Source of the DNA: Clostridia bacterium
GTDB lineage: Bacteria; Bacillota_A; Clostridia; Oscillospirales; Acutalibacteraceae
Direction: 5' to 3'
Assembly: GCA_017390825.1 (NCBI GenBank)
Contig: JAFPAK010000357.1
Location: 1 to 16,900 of the forward strand
Length of the DNA: 16,900 nt
The notes under the pieces were generated by a model. The model was not told the origin of the DNA, did not search any database, and saw only the letters and a program-made list of their open reading frames with translations. Position 1 is the first letter of the stretch. Each line of letters begins with the position of its first letter. Positions 1-7,820 of this stretch are shown piece by piece. The translations under genes and the position numbers were made by a program.

Positions 1-255
1 GATTACTGCTTTTTTATATGCCACAGACCCCTGCGCAGTATCCGACTGTCAGCTAAAATGATGAAGCATCAGCGGGGTGAGCTGTTAACGCTGTTTATAA
101 AGCTTTTACCGCTTTATATCTCCTGCATACTTATATTACCTGTATTTTATGTAGCACCGCTGTATATGACAGCGGCGGCATATTATTCAAAGATCATCAT
201 TTACCGTTTTTCTTTGCGATCACGCTCAACGGATATCGAACAGCAAGATGTTTGA
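1..255 (+). CDS. C-terminal part of a membrane protein (DUF975-like), cut by the window edge
   Basis: The frame is open from base 1 to a TGA at 253-255, so this is the last 84 residues of a longer protein. A segment reading roughly RLSAKMMKHQRGEL is followed by one long hydrophobic stretch of about 30 residues and then a Y-Y-S-containing end. This resembles the C-terminus of DUF975-type integral membrane proteins, where a conserved S-x-x-M-M-K-G-H-x-x-E-L stretch precedes the last membrane helix. The final 15 or so residues are polar. The last 59 bases overlap, tail to tail, the end of the spoVAF-like gene on the other strand. Function is unknown. The family call is from memory of the motif only; a chance open frame in 255 bases cannot be excluded, but the coherent membrane-protein composition argues against it. 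Confidence 0.45.
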   Translation, partial: DYCFFICHRPLRSIRLSAKMMKHQRGELLTLFIKLLPLYISCILILPVFYVAPLYMTAAAYYSKIIIYRFSLRSRSTDIEQQDV

Positions 256-1618
256 AGGCTCTCCAATTAAAAGGGATTACCGGCCAGAGATACGGATGAG
301 ATCCGTCAAAGGTTTTTGTAGTGACTACTATCAATGTCATAATAACAGAGCCCGCAACAAATCCCCATATTCCGAAAAAGCCTGTCAGCAACAGCAAAAA
401 CCAACGAAAAACCTTTACCGCATTCGCAAGTTCAGGATTGGGTATGCAATGATTCGTGATAGTTCCTGCAACTGCAAAGAAAAGTGTATCTGGAATAAAA
501 AGCCCCATTGTTACGGCAAAGTCACCGAGTATCAGACCGCCGATAATGCTGAATGCAGCCTCCATACTGTGTGGCGTGTGAAGTGAAGAAAGCCGCAACA
601 CTTCAAGTCCGAACTCAAGCAGTATCAACTGAACAAATAAGCTAACTTCCCCCTGCTGTTCAGGGTAGAATTCCTTGAAAATATGAGGAGCGTTTTCCGG
701 ATACAGACACAAAAGCATAAAAAGCGGCACCAAAAACAATGAAAACGGTATGGCAATAAACCGCATCGCTCTTGTCAATGTTCCTGATATCGGTGTTTGA
801 TAATAATCCTCAACATACTGCGTGAAATACCAAAGCGTTGTTGGTATGATAAGTGCAGTCGGTGATCCATCAACGAGCAATACTATATGCCCCTCCATCA
901 GATGTGCGGCGATCGTATCCGGTCGCTCTGACATTCTGAATATCGGCATCGGATTATACCATTTCTTTTTGACCAGCAGCTCTTCAAGACTTTTCTCGCC
1001 CATTGTAAGTGCGTGAACATCTATGCTATCCAGTTTATCTCTTACTTTTTTAAGCAGTTTTTCATCCGCCTTGCCGCCAATATAGCCGATAGCAACATCG
1101 GTTTTAGAAATCCTTCCGACCGGTTTTATCTCAAAGGTCATATTGTAATCACGCACTCTTCTTCTAATAAGCGCAGTATTGAATATGATCGTTTCAACAA
1201 GGTCATCTCGTGGGCCTCTCGTTACCTTTTCGATATTAGACTCGCTCGGTTCTCTTGCAGGGTACTGTCTTGCATCGATCAGCACCGCTTCGCTGTCACC
1301 GTCGACAAAAAGTGCAAGCTGCCCTGCCATCACTGCTGAAAGTGCGGTATCCATATCACCGCTCGTAACTACCTCTATATAAGGTACATTTCTCAAAAGC
1401 AAGCTTTTGGCAGTCTTCAAATCTGTTTCTTTAAGTTTTTGCAGCTCCTTTAATATGTGTATCATTATATCGTCTTTTGCAAATCCGTCGATAAAAAGCA
1501 AATAACCCTTTGTATTACCTAGATCGAGATCTCTGCCGATGATATCAAAGCTCTTTTTTACCGGCAGTACGCTTTCTATATCCTTTACTGTTTGCGAAAG
1601 CTCAGTTGATATTTTCAT
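197..1618 (-). CDS. spoVAF: Spore germination protein of the GerA family, SpoVAF-type
   Basis: The 473-residue protein matches the size and layout of SpoVAF, the GerA A-subunit homologue of the inner spore membrane that acts with the SpoVA dipicolinate channel during germination. A soluble N-terminal half (about 1-280) contains family stretches such as SFDIIGRDL, the FIDGFAKDD segment (42-50), a TRGPRDDLVETIIFNTALIRRR region (133-154) and EDYYQ (270-274). The C-terminal half has membrane segments near 285-306, 325-345, 355-388 and 404-432, then a short basic tail. The start is read as the ATG at 1618: AAGGA at 1634-1630 lies 11 bases before it, whereas the in-frame GTG at 1627 would sit only 2 bases after that site. 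It stands alone, divergent from mreB, with no other spoVA gene in view. I found no convincing sigma-G promoter. The family is certain; the SpoVAF rather than GerAA subtype is very likely. Confidence 0.88.
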   Translation of the reverse strand: MKISTELSQTVKDIESVLPVKKSFDIIGRDLDLGNTKGYLLFIDGFAKDDIMIHILKELQKLKETDLKTAKSLLLRNVPYIEVVTSGDMDTALSAVMAGQLALFVDGDSEAVLIDARQYPAREPSESNIEKVTRGPRDDLVETIIFNTALIRRRVRDYNMTFEIKPVGRISKTDVAIGYIGGKADEKLLKKVRDKLDSIDVHALTMGEKSLEELLVKKKWYNPMPIFRMSERPDTIAAHLMEGHIVLLVDGSPTALIIPTTLWYFTQYVEDYYQTPISGTLTRAMRFIAIPFSLFLVPLFMLLCLYPENAPHIFKEFYPEQQGEVSLFVQLILLEFGLEVLRLSSLHTPHSMEAAFSIIGGLILGDFAVTMGLFIPDTLFFAVAGTITNHCIPNPELANAVKVFRWFLLLLTGFFGIWGFVAGSVIMTLIVVTTKTFDGSHPYLWPVIPFNWRAFKHLAVRYPLSVIAKKNGK

Positions 1619-1678
1619 TTGTTTCACCGTCCTTGACTTATTTTTTGATAAATTTTTTGAATTATTAAAAATATATGC

Positions 1679-1707
1679 TTGTTTAAATTACTGTTTGGGG
1701 TTATAAT
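1679..1707 (+). promoter_or_regulatory. Sigma-A type promoter for the mreBCD operon
   Basis: TTGTTT (1679-1684) and a perfect TATAAT (1702-1707) are separated by 17 bases. Transcription would start near 1714, giving a leader of about 33 bases with AGGAG at 1733-1737 before the mreB GTG. It lies in the only intergenic space between the divergent spoVAF and mreB genes. Confidence 0.7.
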
Positions 1708-1746
1708 AAACTAAATGTAATCATTTTTAATGAGGAGAAGATATTT

Positions 1747-2772
1747 GTGGCTGTACTTAGCAGAGATATTGGTATAGATCTTGGTACTGCAAACACACTT
1801 GTTTGCGTGAAATCAAAGGGTATTATTATGCGTGAGCCGTCTGTCGTTGCGGTCGATGTTAAAAACAACGCAGTGCGTGCAGTAGGCACAGAAGCTCGTG
1901 ATATGATAGGAAGAACGCCCGGCTCAATAGTTGCGGTGCGTCCGCTGAAAAACGGTGTTATTGCCGACTTCGATGTTACTGCTGCTATGCTCAAAAGATA
2001 TATCAAGCAGGCTATGCGCGGATTTATGCTTTCCCGTGCAAGAGTTGTTATATGCATTCCCTCGGGCGTTACCGAGGTTGAAGCAAGAGCAGTTCGTGAC
2101 GCAACCCGTCAGGCAGGTGCAAAAGCAGTTGACCTTATTGAAGAATCCTTCGCCGCCGCTATCGGCGCAGGACTTCCTGTGTGGGACTCTGTGGGAAGTA
2201 TGATAGTTGATATCGGCGGAGGCACATCAGAGGTTTCGGTAATATCTCTCGGTGACATCGTTACATCTCGCACCATCAAAACAGCGGGCGATGATTTTGA
2301 TGAGGCTATAATAAACTATGTGCGAAAGCTTCACAATCTGCTTATCGGCGAACGCACCGCAGAACAGATAAAGATTGAGCTTGGCTCCGCATGGGAGTTT
2401 GACGGCGAGTCGGAAAAATCAATGGAAATACGAGGCAGAAACCTTATTGACGGACTGCCCAAAAATATTATTGTTAATGCGTTTGAGGTGCGTCAGGCAC
2501 TTTCTGAGCCGCTTTCAAAGATCTGCGAGGCCATTCGCTATACGCTCGAAAAAACTCCGCCTGAACTGGCATCCGACATTATCGACAAGGGTATCACTCT
2601 TACCGGCGGTGGTGCGTTGCTCCCGGGTATAGACAAGCTTATTGCAAGAGAAACAGCAATTCCCGTTAATATTGCGGATGATCCGCTTGACAGCGTAGCA
2701 AACGGTATCTCAAAGCGACTTGAGCTTGAAATTCCCTTTGATTCATATCAGAAACGAGCTAAATACTATTAA
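1747..2772 (+). CDS. mreB: Rod shape-determining protein MreB, actin-like ATPase
   Basis: MreB forms membrane-associated filaments that guide lateral peptidoglycan synthesis. The 341-residue length fits the family. Actin-fold nucleotide-binding motifs are visible in order: phosphate 1 [11 protein letters not shown] (7-17), phosphate 2 [14 protein letters not shown] (154-167) and the adenosine motif TGGGALLPG (286-294). The start is GTG, with AGGAG nine bases upstream; the N-terminus [17 protein letters not shown] is normal for MreB, so this is not a truncation. It is the first gene of the shape operon and is followed 18 bases later by mreC. It could be the Mbl or MreBH paralogue, but the position directly before mreC and mreD favours MreB itself. 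Confidence 0.96.
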   Translation: MAVLSRDIGIDLGTANTLVCVKSKGIIMREPSVVAVDVKNNAVRAVGTEARDMIGRTPGSIVAVRPLKNGVIADFDVTAAMLKRYIKQAMRGFMLSRARVVICIPSGVTEVEARAVRDATRQAGAKAVDLIEESFAAAIGAGLPVWDSVGSMIVDIGGGTSEVSVISLGDIVTSRTIKTAGDDFDEAIINYVRKLHNLLIGERTAEQIKIELGSAWEFDGESEKSMEIRGRNLIDGLPKNIIVNAFEVRQALSEPLSKICEAIRYTLEKTPPELASDIIDKGITLTGGGALLPGIDKLIARETAIPVNIADDPLDSVANGISKRLELEIPFDSYQKRAKYY

Positions 2773-2790
2773 TGCACGGGGGTCCTCAAA

Positions 2791-3630
2791 ATGTGGTTTT
2801 TCTTTAAAAGCAGAAAATTCAAGGCTATTTTGTCGATAACCGTCGTATTATGTATTCTTCTTGTATCAAGTCTTATCTTCCCTGAATTCAGAGCATGGCA
2901 GTCAGATGCAGCTGCAGCGGTCATTACACCGATACAGAAATTCTGCTCAAATATTTCCGGGGGAATATCCGACTTTTTTGATAATATGCAGAAGAACGAA
3001 AAGCTGAAAAAAGAGATCGAAGCACTTGAAGCAGAGCTTGCCGAGAAGGAATATCAGCTTATAGAATACGAAAGCGTGCTCCGGCAAAATGAGTTTTACA
3101 AGGATTTTCTTGATATAAAGGAAAATAATCCTTCCTTTGAATTTACTGCCGCAATGCTTATTGCCCGTGATACCTCCGATCCGTTCTACACCTTTACAAT
3201 AGATAAAGGTACGCTTGACGGTGTTTCGGTATATGATCCCGTTATCACGGCAGAAGGTCTTGTGGGCTACATAAGCGATGCTTATTCAACCCAAAGCGTG
3301 GTGATGACGATCCTCAATCCCTCTATCAATGTTTCGGCAATCGACAACCGTACCCGTGACAGCGGTAATATCTGCGGTATGATGACAGATGCAGAGGATG
3401 GCAACACAAGAATGATATATATAGCTAAAAGCAACACTATGGCTGCAGGTGACAGTATCATTACGTCAGGTGCCGGCGGCGTGTTCCCGTCAGGACAGAA
3501 TATAGGAACGGTAAAATCGATCAAATCCTCATCGACCGATATAAGCTGCTACGCTGTTATCGAGCCTGCGGTTAATTTTGACCATCTTTCTGATGTTATG
3601 GTGATTACAGATTTTGAAGGCAAAAAATAA
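2791..3630 (+). CDS. mreC: Rod shape-determining protein MreC
   Basis: MreC is the membrane-anchored scaffold that activates PBP2 in the elongasome. The 279-residue protein has a short cytosolic N-terminus, one membrane helix at about 13-30, a coiled coil rich in K/E/L at about 66-98, and an extracellular beta-rich domain from about 115 to the end, with typical stretches such as IDKGTLDGV and the DPVI-x-x-EGLVGYI region. A GGGGG tract at 2778-2782 is the likely ribosome binding site, eight bases before the ATG. Order and spacing between mreB and mreD are as in other Firmicutes. Confidence 0.93.
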   Translation: MWFFFKSRKFKAILSITVVLCILLVSSLIFPEFRAWQSDAAAAVITPIQKFCSNISGGISDFFDNMQKNEKLKKEIEALEAELAEKEYQLIEYESVLRQNEFYKDFLDIKENNPSFEFTAAMLIARDTSDPFYTFTIDKGTLDGVSVYDPVITAEGLVGYISDAYSTQSVVMTILNPSINVSAIDNRTRDSGNICGMMTDAEDGNTRMIYIAKSNTMAAGDSIITSGAGGVFPSGQNIGTVKSIKSSSTDISCYAVIEPAVNFDHLSDVMVITDFEGKK

Positions 3631-3645
3631 AAGGGAGTGAGATAA

Positions 3646-4224
3646 GTGCCGGAAAATCAGAATAAGAAATTTAAACGACTGATATTTGCGGCAGTTATCT
3701 TTCTTGCCGCACTTATTGAATATACCCCATTTATAATACCGATATTCGGCACATACCCATCGGTACTGCTTATCTGCATTACTGTGATAGGCGTGCTTGA
3801 AACCGACTTTGTCGCAGCGATGTACGGTCTTTTCGGTGGAATTTTAGCCGATGTTTACTCAATAAACGGAAACGGTTTCCACGCTATCACCTATATGCTC
3901 ACAGCGCTTATTTTAAGCCTTTTGATCTCTCGTGTGTTTCAGCGCAATCTTGTTTCGTTATGTGTTGTAGGCGGCGGATCTTTGTTTTTTAACACGCTTC
4001 TTGATGCGCTGACCCGATCAAAAATCACCAATGGATTTATCACACATTTTATCAACAACGGGTTCAAGGAATTCGTTGTTGATTTCTGCTTGCTCTTTCC
4101 GATTTTTGCAGTCTTTATAGCAGTAGGACATATAAAGCTGCGTGTACGCCGCCCGTCAGGAATCGTACCCAAAAAGCTCAAAGGCGCAAGGCAGGATACT
4201 CATAAATTCAAAAAGGACTACTAA
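3646..4224 (+). CDS. mreD: Rod shape-determining protein MreD
   Basis: MreD is the small polytopic partner of MreC. The 192-residue protein has several hydrophobic segments (about 10-33, 37-52, 55-70, 80-97, 103-120 and 143-162) and the family stretch GLFGGILADVYS (61-72). The C-terminus is basic and cytosolic. The start is GTG at 3646, with AAGGGAG (3631-3637) eight bases upstream; no ATG near this point gives a better site. It follows mreC by 15 bases, and its last codons carry the ribosome binding site of the next gene. Confidence 0.88.
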   Translation: MPENQNKKFKRLIFAAVIFLAALIEYTPFIIPIFGTYPSVLLICITVIGVLETDFVAAMYGLFGGILADVYSINGNGFHAITYMLTALILSLLISRVFQRNLVSLCVVGGGSLFFNTLLDALTRSKITNGFITHFINNGFKEFVVDFCLLFPIFAVFIAVGHIKLRVRRPSGIVPKKLKGARQDTHKFKKDY

Positions 4225-4225
4225 A

Positions 4226-6247
4226 ATGTATTTTGAACGAAGCAAAACTAAACGGACAAAAACCCATCTTCGGGGGATTGTATGTATGGTTCTTGTTGTG
4301 TGCATAGTAATTATATACGCAGCAAGGCTTGTTCAGTTGCAGGTAATTGACTATGACGAGTATAACCGTCAATTACAGCTGCAAAGCGCAGTTTCTATTC
4401 CGATAAAAGCAAACCGCGGCGAAATACTGGACTGCTACGGCAGAGAGATTGCCGTGAACCGTGAGGGCTACAACATTGCATTTGACGCGTCACGCATAAA
4501 TTTAAACCGTATCAATAACACGATAATGCGTCTTGTAAGTCTTTTAAAGAAAAACGGCAGCGAATGGCGAGACAAGCTTCCGCTTACCGACACGTATCCC
4601 TATAAATTTAAAAATGATGCTTCCAACAGTGAGATCGCAACACTTAAAAATGAGCTTGGTGTAAACAATTATGCAGATTCAATGGACTGCTTTAATACAA
4701 TGATTGAGATGTTCTCACTTGAAAACTACTCATATACCAATCAGCGAATACTTGCAGGCATACGGTATACAATGCTGCTTGAAGATTTTTCTGCCTCTAT
4801 ACCATACACCTTTTCAGAGGATATTGACGACGCTACCCTTGCGGTAATTCTAGAATCATCTGATGAATACAGCGGTGTTTATGTTGACGAGGTTGCCGTG
4901 CGTGAATATAAAGCCGGTGACATAGCAGCGCAGATAGTAGGCACTATGGGGCCTATCTATGCTGAAGACTGGGAAGAACTTAAAGAGAAGGGATACTCAT
5001 ACAGCGACTATGTCGGCAAGACAGGCATTGAAGCTGCATTTGAAGATGAACTGCGCGGTGAGGACGGCGTGATGAAGCTTGTCACTCACGCAGACGGTAC
5101 CGTTGAGGAAGTCATAGAGAAGGAGCCGGTCGCAGGAAAAACCATAATGCTGACCGTTGATCTTGAGATACAACAGGTCGCAAAGGATTCTCTTGAAGCG
5201 GCAATTGCCGAAATGCTTAAAGACAACACCCCCGTAACATCCGGTGCTATCGTTGTTGAAAATGTAAATACCGGTGGCATAATTGCGGCAGTTAATTATC
5301 CGAACTATACGCTTGATGAATACTTAAACAATTATACTGAACTCGCAAACGACTCATCAAAACCGTTGTTTAACCGTGCATTCAACGGAACATATCCACC
5401 AGGTTCTACTTTTAAAGCAGGTGTTGCTGCCGCTGCACTTACTACAAAAACATTAACAGCAGATGATACTATCACCTGCCGTCAATCCTACACATACTTT
5501 AAGGATCAGACCTTCCATTGCCTTGACTACCACGGCGGGATCAATGTTGTTACCGCTCTTTCAAAGTCATGTAATGTATTCTTCTATGAAACCGGAAGAC
5601 GGCTTGGCATAGATGTTATGAACAGCTACTGCCAATTGCTTGGTCTCGGAGTTAAAACAGGGATTGAGCTTTCGGAATCAGCCGGCGTTCTCGCAGGTCC
5701 TGCATATGCTAAATCTATCGGCACAGTCTGGAATCCCGGTGATACCGTTCAAGCAGCGATTGGTCAGTCGTACAATCTGTTTACACCCTTGCAGCTTGCA
5801 ACATATACGGCAACACTTGCAAACGGCGGTACAAGATACAAAACACATCTGCTTCAGGAAATTAAAAGCTATGACCTCACACAAACTGTTCAAGGACAAA
5901 AAATTGAGGTTGCAGCGAACACCGGACTTTCGGAATATGCTATAACTACTGTTAAAGCAGGTATGCGCTCGGTTGCATTTGAAGGTACTGCATCAAGCAC
6001 ATTCAGAAATTATCGGCTTGAAGTCGGTGGAAAAACCGGAACTGCACAAACATATACCGGCAATGATAACGGCTTGTTTGTATCCTTTGCACCTTATCAG
6101 AATTCAGAAATTTCTGTTGCAATAGTTGTTGAAGGCGGACCTAAAGGTTATCTTTGCGCAAGCGCTGTTAAGAATATTTATGACGCATATTTCTTCACCG
6201 AAACCAACAAAGCAACACATCAGAATACTGATGAATTGCTGTCCTGA
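4226..6247 (+). CDS. mrdA: Penicillin-binding protein 2 (class B PBP, elongasome transpeptidase)
   Basis: This D,D-transpeptidase crosslinks peptidoglycan during side-wall growth, working with MreC/MreD and a RodA-type polymerase. The 673-residue protein has one membrane anchor (about 16-36), an N-terminal dimerisation/pedestal region with the class B signature NRGEILDCYGREIA (63-76), and a transpeptidase domain with active-site Ser in PPGSTFK (S394, K397), S-C-N (S448, N450) and KTG (603-605). The ATG at 4226 is preferred: AAAAGGA (4211-4217, inside mreD) is eight bases upstream. An in-frame upstream ATG at 4142 would overlap mreD by 83 bases and place a nonsensical N-terminus before the membrane anchor. 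No RodA/FtsW gene lies beside it in this window. Confidence 0.94.
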   Translation: MYFERSKTKRTKTHLRGIVCMVLVVCIVIIYAARLVQLQVIDYDEYNRQLQLQSAVSIPIKANRGEILDCYGREIAVNREGYNIAFDASRINLNRINNTIMRLVSLLKKNGSEWRDKLPLTDTYPYKFKNDASNSEIATLKNELGVNNYADSMDCFNTMIEMFSLENYSYTNQRILAGIRYTMLLEDFSASIPYTFSEDIDDATLAVILESSDEYSGVYVDEVAVREYKAGDIAAQIVGTMGPIYAEDWEELKEKGYSYSDYVGKTGIEAAFEDELRGEDGVMKLVTHADGTVEEVIEKEPVAGKTIMLTVDLEIQQVAKDSLEAAIAEMLKDNTPVTSGAIVVENVNTGGIIAAVNYPNYTLDEYLNNYTELANDSSKPLFNRAFNGTYPPGSTFKAGVAAAALTTKTLTADDTITCRQSYTYFKDQTFHCLDYHGGINVVTALSKSCNVFFYETGRRLGIDVMNSYCQLLGLGVKTGIELSESAGVLAGPAYAKSIGTVWNPGDTVQAAIGQSYNLFTPLQLATYTATLANGGTRYKTHLLQEIKSYDLTQTVQGQKIEVAANTGLSEYAITTVKAGMRSVAFEGTASSTFRNYRLEVGGKTGTAQTYTGNDNGLFVSFAPYQNSEISVAIVVEGGPKGYLCASAVKNIYDAYFFTETNKATHQNTDELLS

Positions 6248-6290
6248 TAAAAAAGTTGAATAAATTACACAATAAATTATCATTTTTTAT

Positions 6291-6319
6291 TTGACAAATA
6301 AGGTGATTTTTGATAAAAT
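6291..6319 (+). promoter_or_regulatory. Strong sigma-A promoter with extended -10, for minD-mgsA
   Basis: A consensus TTGACA (6291-6296), 17-base spacer and TAAAAT (6314-6319) preceded by TG at 6311-6312 (extended -10) lie in the 125-base gap after mrdA. The start of transcription would be near 6326. I see no clear terminator between mrdA and this promoter, so read-through from the mre operon is possible. Confidence 0.75.
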
Positions 6320-6372
6320 AAGTACGATAAAATACGCATATTGTTTGTTTTTATGCGAAAGTTGAGAGAAGT

Positions 6373-7116
6373 ATGGGAAAAATTATTGTAGTTACATCCG
6401 GTAAAGGCGGCGTAGGAAAATCTACTGTTGTTGCATATCTCGGTGCTGCACTCTGTGCCAAAGATAAGCGGGTACTGCTCATTGATACTGATGAGGGATT
6501 GAAATCACTCGATATTATGCTTGGTATAACCCAGCGTGCAGTATTTGATCTTTCGGATATTTTAGCAGAAAACTGCAATCCAAATCAGGCGGCAGTTCCG
6601 GTTAAGCAGTATCAAAATTTGTTTTTACTCCCTGCCCCCGCAAAAGATAACTCGATAAGATCTCCCGAGGACATGAAAAAGCTTTGTGATATATTCTCTG
6701 AAAGCTTTGATTACATCATCATTGACTGTCCCGCAGGTATCGGCTCAAATTTTATCAACGCAACCTCGGCAGCAGATGCTGCGCTCGTTGTAGTAAATCC
6801 CGATGCGGTAAGTGTGCGTGACGGCGGTCAGGTAGCACAGTTGCTCCGTGAAAATGGGCTTTATGATATTCGTCTTGTTATCAACAAGACCAACCGTAAA
6901 TATATGCAAAAGGGTATTTACCACAACATTGATCAGATAATTGATTTGACAAGTATTCAGCTTATCGGTGCAATCCCGGTAGATGATGAAATAGTCCGTG
7001 CAAATGCAACGGGAACTGCTTTAAGTAAGTCAAAAGCAAGGGAAGCATTTGCAAGAATTGCAGCAAGAGAGCTTGGTGAGGAATTACCCTTACCCAAAGT
7101 AAAGAAATACACATAA
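6373..7116 (+). CDS. minD: Septum site-determining protein MinD (ParA/MinD-family ATPase)
   Basis: MinD is a deviant Walker-A ATPase that recruits the FtsZ inhibitor MinC to the membrane away from midcell. The 247-residue protein shows SGKGGVGKST (9-18, signature lysine K11 and K16), the switch segment LIDTDEGLKSLDIMLG (36-51) and IIIDCPAGIGSN (115-126). The family is clear. Canonical MinD proteins are about 260-270 residues and end in an amphipathic membrane-targeting helix with bulky hydrophobics; this one ends in a short, polar, basic tail (ELPLPKVKKYT) and seems to lack it. No minC or minE flanks it. The ribosome binding site is weak (GAGAG region, 6364-6371). An orphan ParA/MinD-like ATPase with another role is the main alternative. 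Confidence 0.85.
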   Translation: MGKIIVVTSGKGGVGKSTVVAYLGAALCAKDKRVLLIDTDEGLKSLDIMLGITQRAVFDLSDILAENCNPNQAAVPVKQYQNLFLLPAPAKDNSIRSPEDMKKLCDIFSESFDYIIIDCPAGIGSNFINATSAADAALVVVNPDAVSVRDGGQVAQLLRENGLYDIRLVINKTNRKYMQKGIYHNIDQIIDLTSIQLIGAIPVDDEIVRANATGTALSKSKAREAFARIAARELGEELPLPKVKKYT

Positions 7117-7135
7117 TAATTAAGGAGGGTTTATT

Positions 7136-7531
7136 ATGAATATCGCTATCATCGCACACGACGCAAAAAAAGAGCTTATGGTACAGTTCTGTATCGCTTA
7201 TTGCGGAATTTTGTGCAGACACAATCTTTGTGCTACCGGCACTACAGGAAAAATCGTTGAAGAAGCAACCGGTCTTGAGATCACAAAATTTCTGAACGGT
7301 TCACAGGGCGGCGGTGAGCAGATCGCTTCACGCATTGCCTGCAATGAGATAGATATGGTGTTGCTTTTCAGAGATCCTATTTCTGCAAAACCGAACGAGC
7401 CGAATGATAACACACTTTTGCGCCTTTGTGATGTTCATAACATCCCGATAGCAACTAATATCGCAACCGCTGAGGTTTTGATTCACGGCCTTGAGCGAGG
7501 CGACCTTGACTGGCGTCTTTATTCAAGATAA
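7136..7531 (+). CDS. mgsA: Methylglyoxal synthase homologue with altered active-site positions
   Basis: MgsA converts dihydroxyacetone phosphate to methylglyoxal and phosphate in the cytosol. The 131-residue protein is full length for Gram-positive members. It keeps IIAHDAKK (5-12), the phosphate-binding ATGTTG (33-38), FRDP (78-81) and CDVHNIPIATN (98-108). At three positions considered important in E. coli MgsA it differs: GGE (E61) replaces the GGD that holds the catalytic base Asp71; N87 replaces His98; and N90 replaces Asp101 in the P-H-x-P-D motif. Activity as a methylglyoxal synthase is therefore uncertain. It has a good AAGGAGG site (7122-7128) seven bases before the ATG, and follows minD by 19 bases, the usual clostridial context after the min genes. 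Confidence 0.82.
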   Translation: MNIAIIAHDAKKELMVQFCIAYCGILCRHNLCATGTTGKIVEEATGLEITKFLNGSQGGGEQIASRIACNEIDMVLLFRDPISAKPNEPNDNTLLRLCDVHNIPIATNIATAEVLIHGLERGDLDWRLYSR

Positions 7532-7540
7532 TCAGTAAAA

Positions 7541-7780
7541 AGTCTATATAGTTTAAAGACTGTGACGGAAAAGAGTAGCTGTATTTTCCCCTTACAGAGA
7601 ATTGCACCGTTGGCTGAAAGTGCATGGGAACGAGATACAGCGAAGACATTCCTGAGTTGACAAAATCGTCCGTATATTCTGCGTTAAAGAAAAAAGCGAA
7701 GCAAGATTTACTTGCTTAATTCGGGTGGCACCGCGGGAATTTACTACTCTCGTCCTGTATATTGGGACGAGAGTGTTTTT
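7541..7780 (+). promoter_or_regulatory. T-box riboswitch (tRNA-sensing leader) of hisS-aspS, aspartate-type specifier
   Basis: The 289 bases between mgsA and hisS hold a class I T-box. Stem I can be traced: GCTGTAT (7578-7584) pairs with ATACAGC (7635-7641), TCCC (7587-7590) with GGGA (7626-7629), and TGCAC (7603-7607) with GTGCA (7620-7624). An AGAGA bulge sits at 7596-7600 and a GCTGAAA apical segment at 7613-7619. The specifier loop has the AGTA motif on its 5' side (7574-7577) and GAAGACA on the 3' side, which puts GAC (Asp) at 7645-7647. The T-box consensus GGGTGGCACCGCGGG is at 7723-7737; the bulge base C at 7729 would pair with discriminator G73, as expected for tRNA-Asp. Uncharged tRNA would stabilise the antiterminator and allow hisS-aspS transcription. 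I see no convincing promoter; a TTGACT at 7506-7511 inside mgsA lacks a good -10. Confidence 0.93.
7746..7780 (+). terminator. Regulated intrinsic terminator of the T-box leader
   Basis: A perfect 10-base-pair stem (7746-7755 with 7765-7774) and 9-base loop is followed by GTTTTTCTTT. Its 5' arm lies directly after the T-box consensus, so formation of the antiterminator excludes it. This is the transcriptional attenuation switch for hisS-aspS. Confidence 0.92.
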
Positions 7781-7820
7781 CTTTATATGTTTAAATCAAA
7801 CCAAAGAAAGGATAAATACA

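Noticed and set aside
1628..1700. Possible sigma-G promoter for spoVAF (GCATA on the minus strand near 1678-1674).
   Set aside because: No matching -10 element lies at 17-18 bases; the region is AT-rich and the match is within chance.
4142..4225. An in-frame ATG upstream of PBP2 giving a 28-residue longer protein.
   Set aside because: It overlaps mreD by 83 bases, has no ribosome binding site, and the extension does not look like a PBP N-terminus; the ATG at 4226 has AAAAGGA at the right distance.
6248..6290. Possible terminator after mrdA.
   Set aside because: Only weak AT pairing is visible and no stem with a clear T-run; left unannotated.
7541..7560. AGTCT...AGACT inverted repeat just after mgsA as an mgsA terminator.
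   Set aside because: There is no T-run after it, and it lies at the base of the T-box leader, where it more likely belongs to stem I or to chance pairing.
7725..7820. An in-frame ATG inside the T-box giving HisRS 32 extra residues.
   Set aside because: The codons coincide with the T-box consensus and terminator; the HisRS family N-terminus starts at 7821.
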